Positions 1-5,209 of a stretch of DNA of 5,412 bases are shown in pieces. The notes below the pieces were generated by a model. The model saw nothing but the letters and a program-made list of their open reading frames with translations. It had not been told where the DNA came from and did no database searches. The position numbers were made by a program, and so were the translations under genes. Source of the stretch: CAKTOF01 sp964544345 (lineage in GTDB: Bacteria; Bacillota; Clostridia; Oscillospirales; Oscillospiraceae); assembly GCA_964544345.1 (NCBI GenBank), contig CAZJBT010000128.1:1-5412 (forward strand), in the 5' to 3' direction. The stretch's first letter is position 1; every line of letters begins with the position of its first letter.

Positions 1-504
1 GTACTCCTTCGGCAGCGCGTAGGTGTACGCGACCGGCTGCATGGTCTGGTGGAACGCGGTATCAAAGACGGCGACCATTGGGACGCCGGGCATGACCTTC
101 TGGCAGGCCTGGATGCCGATGATATTGGCCGGGTTGTGCAGCGGGGCGAGCGGATTGCACGCCTCAATGGCCTCCATGACGGCGTCGTCGATCTTCACGG
201 AAGCGGCAAACGCCTCGCCGCCGTGGACGACGCGGTGACCCACTGCATCGATCTCAGAGACAGAGGAAATCACGCCGTGCTCCGTGTCGAGCAGCGCGTC
301 GAGCACCGCCTGGATCGCCTCGGCATGAGTCGGCATAGCGATGTCGAAGGACTCATTATAGCCACGGGACGGGATCTTATGCGTCAGTCTGCCGTCGATG
401 CCGATGCGCTCGCACAGACCTTTGGCGAACACAGTGTTGGTATCCGGATCCATCAGCTGATACTTCAGGCTGGAGCTGCCGGCGTTGATAACCAGAACGT
501 TCAT
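1..504 (-). CDS. ackA: Acetate kinase, N-terminal part (runs off the window edge)
   Basis: Cytoplasmic acetate kinase interconverts acetyl phosphate plus ADP with acetate plus ATP; in fermenters it is the ATP-yielding last step of acetate formation, after phosphotransacetylase. The reverse strand encodes 168 residues from an ATG at 504 to the window edge, about 40% of the roughly 400-residue family. The first family signature is at residues 5-16 (VINAGSSSLKYQ), with the metal/nucleotide residues N7 and K14. GHRVVHGG (89-96) carries R91, PLHNPANI (121-128) carries H123, and FDTAFHQTM (147-155) carries D148. These positions coincide with the known active-site residues of Methanosarcina acetate kinase, so the enzyme should be functional as far as it is visible. 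The start is fixed by the conserved MNVLVINAGSSS beginning and an AGGAG (516-520) 11 bases upstream. It is transcribed divergently from tmcAL. The identification is near certain; only the C-terminal half is unseen. Confidence 0.97.
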   Translation of the reverse strand, partial: MNVLVINAGSSSLKYQLMDPDTNTVFAKGLCERIGIDGRLTHKIPSRGYNESFDIAMPTHAEAIQAVLDALLDTEHGVISSVSEIDAVGHRVVHGGEAFAASVKIDDAVMEAIEACNPLAPLHNPANIIGIQACQKVMPGVPMVAVFDTAFHQTMQPVAYTYALPKEY

Positions 505-543
505 GTTGATTGTCACTCCTATTTATTTGTTTTCATCCGAATT

Positions 544-561
544 TTGTGGTACGATACACAT
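544..561. promoter_or_regulatory. Candidate Rex-like operator in the ackA leader
   Basis: The 18 bases TTGTGGTACGATACACAT form an imperfect palindrome with arms TTGTG and CACA(T). They resemble the general Rex (NADH/NAD+-sensing repressor) pattern TTGTGAA-N4-TTCACAA at the outer positions but not at the inner two of each half. Given the inferred ackA promoter at 572-600, the site lies just downstream of the expected transcription start near 565, where a bound repressor would block the polymerase. Rex is known to control fermentation genes in Gram-positive bacteria. A link to Rex here is inference; another repressor or chance is possible. Confidence 0.3.
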
Positions 562-571
562 GCTGTTTTTT

Positions 572-600
572 ATTTTAGTATAGTTTTCCCAAAAGGACAA
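572..600 (-). promoter_or_regulatory. Sigma-A-type promoter of ackA
   Basis: Read on the minus strand, TTGTCC (595-600) is followed after exactly 17 bases by TAAAAT (572-577). These are four and five matches to the TTGACA/TATAAT consensus at the ideal spacing. Transcription would begin near 565, leaving an untranslated leader of about 60 bases before the ackA ATG at 504. The region is AT-rich compared with the surrounding genes. Confidence 0.7.
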
Positions 601-601
601 C

Positions 602-610
602 TGGTAATAT
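602..610 (+). promoter_or_regulatory. Probable extended -10 promoter of tmcAL
   Basis: TGGTAATAT supplies the TGn extension (602-604) and a -10 hexamer TAATAT (605-610). No good -35 is present at 17 bases (AGTTTT, 582-587), which extended -10 promoters tolerate. The start would be near 617, giving a leader of under 30 bases before the GTG at 644. The element abuts the ackA -35 on the other strand, and its own upstream contact region falls inside the ackA promoter spacer, so the two promoters probably compete. Confidence 0.45.
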
Positions 611-643
611 ACAAAAATTTCGTTTTTCAGGAGGCGTTTTTTT

Positions 644-1804
644 GTGACAACAGCGGCAATCATCTGTGAATACAATCCGTTTCACAACGGTCATCTGCGG
701 CAATTTGCGCTAACACGGGACGCCCTCGGGCCGGACGCGCAGATCATCTGCCTGATGAGCGGTAATTTTGTGCAGCGCGGCGCGCCCGCGCTTTTTGACA
801 AGGCCACGCGCGCCCGGGCGGCGGTGGACTGCGGCGCGGATCTCGTGCTCGAGCTGCCGGTGACGTACGCCCTGCGCTCGGCCGAGGGCTTCGGCGGCGG
901 CGCGGTCGCGCTGCTCGACCGGCTTGGGATCGTGGACGTGCTCTCGTTCGGGTGTGAGTGCGGCGCGGCGGGCGACCTGCTCTCCGTCGCGTCGGCACTG
1001 CGCTCCGAACGGTTTTCGCTGCTGCTGAAGAAGCATCTGGCCGAGGGACTTTCCTTCGCGTCCGCGCGGGAACGCGCCGTGCAGGAGATGACGGGTTCCG
1101 GCGCCCTGCTCCGCAAGCCCAACAACATCCTCGCAGTGGAATACTGCAAGGCGCTTCTCGAGTCAGGAAGCGCCATCCGCCCGCTCGCGCTTGCGCGCGG
1201 CGGCGACTACCACAGCGGCGAGCGCGCAGATAGCCCATCGGCCACGGCGGTACGGGAGCGGTACCTGAGCGGCGCGGACTGGCGCATCCTCGTCCCAGAG
1301 GAAGCCGCAGCGTGTTTTGAAGCGGCCGAGCCGCATGTCTTGGCGTATGGCGAGCGAGCGATGCTCGCGCGGCTGCGGGCAATGACGGACGAGCAATGGC
1401 AAGCCGTCCCCTTTGGCACGGAGGGGCTGTGGAGCAAGGTGATGAAGGCCGCGCGGTCGGAGCAGTCGGTCGAGGGGATCTTAGAGGCGTCGCTTTCCAA
1501 GCGATACCCGCGCGCCCGGCTCTCGCGCCTTCTGATGTGCGCCTACTTGGGGGTGGACGCGGATACGCTCGCCGCGGACGCGCCGTATGTGCGCGTGCTC
1601 GCATTTACAGACCGCGGCCGCGCGCTGCTGCGCGACGCAAAAGCGAACGGAGCGCTGCCCATCCTCAACGCGGGCGATCCGTCGCCGGACGTCGCCTACG
1701 GCGAGATGGAGCGGCGCGCCGCTGATCTCTATGAGCTGTTCACCGCCGGCTCGCCCGCCTGCGGCGCCGAGCAGCGGCTTCGCGTGTATTATCATAGAAA
1801 TTAG
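644..1804 (+). CDS. tmcAL: tRNA(Met) cytidine acetate ligase (TmcAL, YlbM family)
   Basis: TmcAL makes N4-acetylcytidine at the wobble base C34 of elongator tRNA-Met. It activates free acetate with ATP to acetyl-adenylate and passes the acetyl group to the tRNA, which protects accurate AUG decoding. The 386-residue product is slightly shorter than the Bacillus protein (about 415). A nucleotidyltransferase HxGH motif lies in EYNPFHNGHL (residues 9-18, H14-H17). The conserved MSGNFVQRG (39-46) and DLVLELPV (66-73) follow, then KPNNILAVEYCKAL (158-171), matching the family PNNILGxEY block, with R185 nearby. The C-terminal part has EGLWSKV (260-266), SKRYPRARLSRLL (285-297) and YVRVLAFTDRGRALL (315-329), all typical. 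The GTG start at 644 is chosen because AGGAGG (629-634) lies 9 bases upstream and the product then begins just before the conserved AAIICEYNPFHNGH block. The gene diverges from ackA. No terminator is visible after its stop, so transcripts may run on into rpmE. Older annotations call this family a nucleotidyltransferase of unknown function. Confidence 0.93.
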   Translation: MTTAAIICEYNPFHNGHLRQFALTRDALGPDAQIICLMSGNFVQRGAPALFDKATRARAAVDCGADLVLELPVTYALRSAEGFGGGAVALLDRLGIVDVLSFGCECGAAGDLLSVASALRSERFSLLLKKHLAEGLSFASARERAVQEMTGSGALLRKPNNILAVEYCKALLESGSAIRPLALARGGDYHSGERADSPSATAVRERYLSGADWRILVPEEAAACFEAAEPHVLAYGERAMLARLRAMTDEQWQAVPFGTEGLWSKVMKAARSEQSVEGILEASLSKRYPRARLSRLLMCAYLGVDADTLAADAPYVRVLAFTDRGRALLRDAKANGALPILNAGDPSPDVAYGEMERRAADLYELFTAGSPACGAEQRLRVYYHRN

Positions 1805-1813
1805 AAAAAACAC

Positions 1814-1842
1814 TTGCAAATCCGCGCCGGGCATGATATGAT
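1814..1842 (+). promoter_or_regulatory. Strong sigma-A-type promoter of rpmE
   Basis: TTGCAA (1814-1819), a 17-base spacer and TATGAT (1837-1842) form a near-consensus promoter, reinforced by a TGn extension at 1834-1836. The start would be near 1849, about 50 bases before the rpmE ATG. It begins only nine bases after the tmcAL stop codon. A strong dedicated promoter fits the high demand for a ribosomal protein. Confidence 0.82.
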
Positions 1843-1864
1843 ATTACGGCGAATGAATTGATAA

Positions 1865-1883
1865 TGCGCTTTTACGAAACGCA
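1865..1883 (+). other. Small leader hairpin just upstream of the rpmE ribosome binding site
   Basis: TGCG (1865-1868) pairs with CGCA (1880-1883), and TTT pairs with AAA inside a single bulged C. The loop is TACG, of the UNCG type. The stem ends directly before the purine-rich ribosome binding stretch at 1884-1895. It could influence mRNA stability or translation, but it is short and AT-rich in its upper half. It may be coincidental. Confidence 0.3.
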
Positions 1884-1900
1884 AGGAAGAGGTGAAACAA

Positions 1901-2101
1901 ATGAAAGAGGGCATTCATCCCAACTATCAGCAGACCACCATCCGCTGTGCCTGCGGCAATGTCATCGAGACCGGCTCGACCGTGAAGGACATCAAGGTTG
2001 AAATCTGCTCGAAGTGCCACCCCTTCTTCACCGGCAAGCAGAAGCTGGTTGACACCGGCGGCAAGGTTGAGCGCTTCAACAAGAAGTACGGCCTGAAGTA
2101 A
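1901..2101 (+). CDS. rpmE: 50S ribosomal protein bL31, zinc-binding type
   Basis: bL31 is a small 50S subunit protein that takes part in the bridge between the ribosomal subunits. The 66-residue product has the usual length and opening (MKEGIHPNYQ). It carries the four zinc ligands of the C+ form: C16 and C18 in RCACGN, and C36 and C39 in ICSKCHPFFTGKQK. FTGKQKLVDTGGKVERF (43-59) is the family signature region. The ATG at 1901 is preferred over an in-frame GTG at 1892, because that GTG is itself part of the ribosome binding site (AGAGGTGA, 1888-1895) and because family members begin MKxxIHP. The gene has its own promoter and is closed by a strong terminator, so it is probably a single-gene unit, perhaps with read-through from tmcAL. 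In other bacteria the C+ form is replaced by a zinc-free paralogue during zinc starvation; no such copy is in this window. Confidence 0.97.
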   Translation: MKEGIHPNYQQTTIRCACGNVIETGSTVKDIKVEICSKCHPFFTGKQKLVDTGGKVERFNKKYGLK

Positions 2102-2106
2102 GATGC

Positions 2107-2135
2107 AAAGCCCGCACCGTTGGTGCGGGCTTTTT
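2107..2135 (+). terminator. Intrinsic terminator after rpmE
   Basis: AAAGCCCGCACC (2107-2118) and GGTGCGGGCTTT (2122-2133) form a perfect 12-bp stem with a three-base GTT loop, of which nine pairs (GCCCGCACC) form the GC-rich core. A run of five T follows the core (2131-2135). It starts six bases after the rpmE stop and should end transcription efficiently. Confidence 0.93.
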
Positions 2136-2183
2136 CCTCTATTTGGCAGAAAATTCTGTTGAACCGAAACAAATAAATGAACG

Positions 2184-2191
2184 AAAGGAGG
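2184..2191 (+). promoter_or_regulatory. Ribosome binding site that sets the TTG start of hflX
   Basis: AAAGGAGG lies eight bases before the TTG at 2200. It is the only strong Shine-Dalgarno sequence in the region. It rules out the longer in-frame reading that would begin at a TTG at 2143, directly behind the terminator, where no binding site precedes it. Confidence 0.85.
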
Positions 2192-2199
2192 CGCTGCCC

Positions 2200-3459
2200 T
2201 TGGATACAGCCCCCAACAAAATCGACCGCGCCGTTCTTGTCGGCCTAAACGCCGACGTGCTCACAAAAGAGGAAAACGCGACCGAGCAGACGCTCGACGA
2301 ATTGGAGGCGCTACTCGAGACGGCCGGCGGCGTCTGCTGCGGCCGGATGCTCCAGAACCGGCACGCCCCCGACCCGCACAGCTTCATCGGCGAGGGCAAA
2401 GCAGGCGAGCTGTGCGAGCTGATCCGCAATACCGAAGCCACCATGGTCATTTTTGACAATGATCTGACGCCCTCGCAGAACCGCGCGCTTGAAAAGCTGA
2501 CGAACGTCGCGGTCATCGACCGCAGCGCCCTGATTCTCGACATCTTTGCCCAGCGTGCACGCACGCGCGAGGGCAAGCTGCAGGTCGAGCTGGCGCAGTA
2601 CAAATACCTGCTGCCGCGCCTGGCCGGCATGTGGACGCACCTTGAACGGCAGGAAGGCGCTATCGGCACCCGCGGCCCCGGCGAGACGCAGCTTGAAACC
2701 GACCGGCGTCTCATCCGCATGCGCATCGCCCGGCTCGAGGAGGAGCTGAAGGAGGTTCGCCGCATCCGCGGCGTGCAGCGCGAGCGGCGTCTGAAAAATT
2801 CCGTGCCGGTCGTCGCCATCGTCGGCTACACCAACGCTGGCAAGTCGACGCTGCTCAACCTGCTTACCGACGCGGGCATTCCGGCGAACGACCGTCTGTT
2901 CGACACGCTCGACACAACCACGCGCCAGTTCGCCGTGTCTGATACGTGCCAGGTTCTGCTGTCCGACACCGTCGGCTTCATCGCCAAGCTGCCCCACCAC
3001 CTCGTCGAGGCGTTCAAGGCCACGCTCGAGGAGCTTGCGTATGCCGACCTGCTGCTCCACGTCATCGACGCATCCGACCCGGAGCGCGCCGAACACATCG
3101 CGGTCGTCGACCATCTGATCGCGCAGCTCGCCAAGGAGGGCGTACCCGTCATCGAGGCGTACAGCAAGTGCGACCTTGTCGCGGACGACGACATTCCGCG
3201 CGGCGAGAACCGCGTCGCCATCTCCGCAAAAGAGAACCGCGGGATTCCAGAATTATGTAAACTCATCGAGCGCAATCTCGACCGCGGCCTGCACCGGGCA
3301 CGCTTTCTGCTCCCCTACGCGATGGCCGGTCAGCTTGACCGGCTGCACCAGACGGCGCAGGTGCTCTCGTGCGAGTATTTGGACGAGGGCATCGCCGTCG
3401 AGGCCGTCTGCGGCGACGCGAGTTACGGCCGCCTGCGCGTATATCTGGCGGAGGGCTGA
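2200..3459 (+). CDS. hflX: Ribosome-splitting GTPase HflX
   Basis: HflX binds the large ribosomal subunit and uses GTP to split stalled or stress-inactivated 70S ribosomes; it acts in the cytoplasm. The 419-residue product has the normal length. The N-terminal HflX domain spans roughly residues 10-120 and contains FIGEGKAGEL (62-71). A helical linker holds the glycine-rich family motif GTRGPGETQLETDRR (156-170) and a charged helix to about 197. The G domain has G1 GYTNAGKST (209-217), the switch I block FDTLDTTTR (234-242), G3 DTVGF (256-260) and G5 SAK (342-344). The G4 motif reads SKCD (322-325) instead of the usual NKxD, an unusual replacement of Asn by Ser. Start: TTG at 2200, fixed by AAAGGAGG eight bases upstream. 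A strong terminator precedes the gene and I see no convincing promoter in the 64 bases between, so its transcription source is unclear. yigZ follows after two bases and is probably co-transcribed. Confidence 0.95.
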   Translation: MDTAPNKIDRAVLVGLNADVLTKEENATEQTLDELEALLETAGGVCCGRMLQNRHAPDPHSFIGEGKAGELCELIRNTEATMVIFDNDLTPSQNRALEKLTNVAVIDRSALILDIFAQRARTREGKLQVELAQYKYLLPRLAGMWTHLERQEGAIGTRGPGETQLETDRRLIRMRIARLEEELKEVRRIRGVQRERRLKNSVPVVAIVGYTNAGKSTLLNLLTDAGIPANDRLFDTLDTTTRQFAVSDTCQVLLSDTVGFIAKLPHHLVEAFKATLEELAYADLLLHVIDASDPERAEHIAVVDHLIAQLAKEGVPVIEAYSKCDLVADDDIPRGENRVAISAKENRGIPELCKLIERNLDRGLHRARFLLPYAMAGQLDRLHQTAQVLSCEYLDEGIAVEAVCGDASYGRLRVYLAEG

Positions 3460-3461
3460 GC

Positions 3462-4091
3462 ATGGGCGAATATCTCATCCCGACTGGCGATGGCGAAGCG
3501 GAATTCATTGAAAAGCGCTCGCGGTTCATCGGCCGCATTTTCCTGACCGAGACGGAGGACGAGGCGCTCGCGGCGCTCGAGCGCATCCGCAAGCAGCACT
3601 GGGACGCGACGCACAACGTCTACGCCTATATCATCCATGGCGGCGCGACGCGCTTTTCCGATGACGGCGAGCCGGGCGGCACAGCCGGGATGCCCGTGCT
3701 CGAGGTGCTGCGGCGAGAAAAGCTGGAGAATGTACTATGCGTCGTCACACGCTACTTCGGCGGGACGCTGCTCGGCGCGGGCGGGTTGGTGCGCGCCTAT
3801 GCCAAGTCGGCCAAGCTCGCCGCAGACGCTGCCGGCTGCTCGGTCCGGTGCATCTGGCAGGCCGTCGATATCCCCTGCCCCTACAATCTGTTTGAGCGCG
3901 TCCGGCTTGAACTGCAGCAGTTCGGCGGCATCGTCGCGGACACGGAGTATCGCGCGGACGTGCTGCTGCACACGCTGCTGCCCGCAGAGCGGACGGACTC
4001 GTTTTTGCTGCGTCTGACCGACCTGTCCGCGGGTTCGCTGTCCCCTGTGCTCGGCGGGCAGGAATATCGCGCCGTGCCGGTCGAAAAATAA
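3462..4091 (+). CDS. yigZ: YigZ/YvyE protein, IMPACT family
   Basis: This 209-residue cytoplasmic protein belongs to the UPF0029/IMPACT family. Bacterial members are poorly understood; eukaryotic IMPACT modulates the translation-control kinase GCN2, and bacterial members have been linked only loosely to translation or nucleic acid binding. The N-terminal domain (about 1-125) shows KRSRFIGRIF (18-27), the block SDDGEPGGTAGMP (66-78) and the family signature YFGGTLLGAGGLVRAY (98-113). The smaller C-terminal domain (about 135-205) corresponds to DUF1949. The ATG at 3462 is chosen because GGAGGG (3450-3455), inside the end of hflX, lies six bases upstream and the product then has the family length. 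A longer in-frame reading would start deep inside hflX. The two-base gap to hflX indicates translational coupling. The family assignment is firm but the function is not. Confidence 0.93.
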   Translation: MGEYLIPTGDGEAEFIEKRSRFIGRIFLTETEDEALAALERIRKQHWDATHNVYAYIIHGGATRFSDDGEPGGTAGMPVLEVLRREKLENVLCVVTRYFGGTLLGAGGLVRAYAKSAKLAADAAGCSVRCIWQAVDIPCPYNLFERVRLELQQFGGIVADTEYRADVLLHTLLPAERTDSFLLRLTDLSAGSLSPVLGGQEYRAVPVEK

Positions 4092-4174
4092 AATTGGATT
4101 TTTCAAAATAAAAAAAGGACTTACGAAAGAGTTCGCGTATTTTAATAGTAGACCAGTTTGGGAGGCGAGCGCCA
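4092..4174 (+). other. AT-rich gap between yigZ and the dNTPase gene; weak promoter candidate
   Basis: The first part (to about 4119) is mostly A and T, in sharp contrast to the GC-rich genes on either side. It may contain the promoter for the dNTPase-dnaG unit: TTACGA (4121-4126), 17 bases, AATAGT (4144-4149) is the best pair, with only three and four matches to consensus. An AT-only stem, GAAAAAT (4083-4089) with ATTTTTC (4098-4104), is too weak to be a convincing terminator. The ribosome binding site GGGAGG (4160-4165) for the next gene is clear. Confidence 0.3.
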
Positions 4175-5179
4175 ATGACCATCCGTGAACAGCTCGAAGC
4201 CGAGGAATTCACCCGGCTTGCGCCGTATGCCGCGCGCGCGGCGGAGTCCAAGGGGCGTCTGCGTCCCGATGAACCGTGCGAGGTGCGCACTTGCTTTCAG
4301 CGCGACACCGACCGCATTCTGCACTCGAAGTCCTTCCGCCGCCTGATGCACAAAACGCAAGTCTTTCTCCAGCCCGAGGGCGACCACTACCGCACGCGCA
4401 TGACGCACACGCTTGAGGTCGCGCGCATCGCACGCACCATCGCCCGCGGTCTGCGGCTCAACGAGGACTTGACCGAAGCCGCCGCGTTTGGCCACGACCT
4501 CGGCCACACGCCGTTCGGCCACGCCGGGGAGTACGCCCTGCGCGACATCTACGGCAACTTCTATCACAACGAGCAGTCGCTGCGCGTGGTCGATCTGCTC
4601 GAGAAAAGTGGCAAGGGTCTGAATCTCAGCTACGAGGTGCGCATGGGCATCGTTGGCCATACCGGCCCGAAGATCCCTGAGACGCTCGAGGGGCAGATCA
4701 TCCGCTATGCCGACCGCATTGCCTATATCAACCACGACATCGACGACGCCATGCGAGCCGGCATCCTGACCGACGGCGACATTCCGGCGTCCATCTCCTC
4801 CGTGCTCGGCATCAACCATAAGCAGCGGATCAACTCGCTCGTTACCGACATGATCAAAGCATCCGAAGGAAAGCCGGAGCTGCAGATGCGCCCGGAGATC
4901 GAGCAGACGATGGAGAAGCTGCGCGATTTTATGTTTGAAAAGGTCTACCGTAACCCGGTCGCCAAGGGCGAGGAGGGCAAGGCAAAGGACATCGTCAAGC
5001 GCCTGTACGAATATTATGTGCATCACCCCGAGGCGATGAGCACAGAATATCAGCGGATCGGCGAGCGCGAGGGCGTCGAGCGCGCCGTGGTCGACTATAT
5101 CGCCGGCATGACCGACAAGTACGCCATCTACAAATTCAGCGAGATCTTCATCCCGACGGCCTGGCAGCTTCGTGATTGA
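4175..5179 (+). CDS. dgt: HD-domain dNTP triphosphohydrolase (dGTPase-like)
   Basis: Enzymes of this family cut dNTPs into the deoxynucleoside and tripolyphosphate, which trims the dNTP pool and affects replication fidelity. The 334-residue product matches the shorter Gram-positive and clostridial dGTPase-like proteins rather than the roughly 500-residue E. coli Dgt. The N-terminal block RDTDRILHSKSFRRLMHKTQ (43-62) is characteristic. The HD-domain metal ligands are H78 in RMTHTLEVARIA, H107-D108 in FGHDLGHTPFGHAGE, and D180 in RYADRIAYINHDIDDA. The start at ATG 4175 is supported by GGGAGG nine bases upstream. The stop is 30 bases before dnaG, so the two are probably co-transcribed; this pairing is common in Clostridia. 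Substrate preference (dGTP only or all dNTPs) cannot be read from the sequence, and many annotated relatives are listed only as dGTPase-like. Confidence 0.93.
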   Translation: MTIREQLEAEEFTRLAPYAARAAESKGRLRPDEPCEVRTCFQRDTDRILHSKSFRRLMHKTQVFLQPEGDHYRTRMTHTLEVARIARTIARGLRLNEDLTEAAAFGHDLGHTPFGHAGEYALRDIYGNFYHNEQSLRVVDLLEKSGKGLNLSYEVRMGIVGHTGPKIPETLEGQIIRYADRIAYINHDIDDAMRAGILTDGDIPASISSVLGINHKQRINSLVTDMIKASEGKPELQMRPEIEQTMEKLRDFMFEKVYRNPVAKGEEGKAKDIVKRLYEYYVHHPEAMSTEYQRIGEREGVERAVVDYIAGMTDKYAIYKFSEIFIPTAWQLRD

Positions 5180-5209
5180 CGGTTCGCATCGGGCAAAGGA
5201 GGTGCCGCC

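Noticed and set aside
544..561. CcpA cre site reading of the ackA leader palindrome
   Set aside because: The cre consensus needs a central CG flanked by TGnAA/TTnCA-like arms in fixed register; aligning the central CG here leaves most positions mismatched.
49..669. Open reading frame of 206 codons on the plus strand across ackA
   Set aside because: It lies antisense to clearly conserved acetate kinase codons, has no family-like motifs, and runs through the promoter region into tmcAL.
744..1604. Long minus-strand open frame opposite tmcAL
   Set aside because: Its product is dominated by Arg, Ala, Pro and Ser, as expected from the reverse of GC-rich coding sequence; tmcAL is well supported on the other strand.
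1892..1900. GTG at 1892 as an alternative rpmE start
   Set aside because: It is part of the Shine-Dalgarno sequence, and the bL31 family begins at the MKEGIHP now placed at 1901.
2311..3114. Long minus-strand open frame opposite hflX
   Set aside because: It is a shadow of GC-rich hflX codons, with no ribosome binding site or recognisable domain.
3369..3461. N-terminal extension of yigZ into hflX
   Set aside because: It would overlap conserved hflX codons; the ATG at 3462 has its own ribosome binding site and gives the family length.
4083..4104. Inverted repeat GAAAAAT/ATTTTTC after yigZ as a terminator
   Set aside because: The stem is seven pairs, almost all A-T, and overlaps the stop codon, so it is too weak to act as an intrinsic terminator.
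4122..4143. Small hairpin (TACGAA with TTCG..TA) followed by T residues before the dNTPase gene
   Set aside because: It needs a bulge, has few G-C pairs and only a short broken T run; probably chance.
4142..5026. 294-codon minus-strand open frame opposite the dNTPase gene
   Set aside because: The plus strand has intact HD-domain motifs and a good start; the reverse frame has no recognisable motif and is a typical GC-rich shadow.
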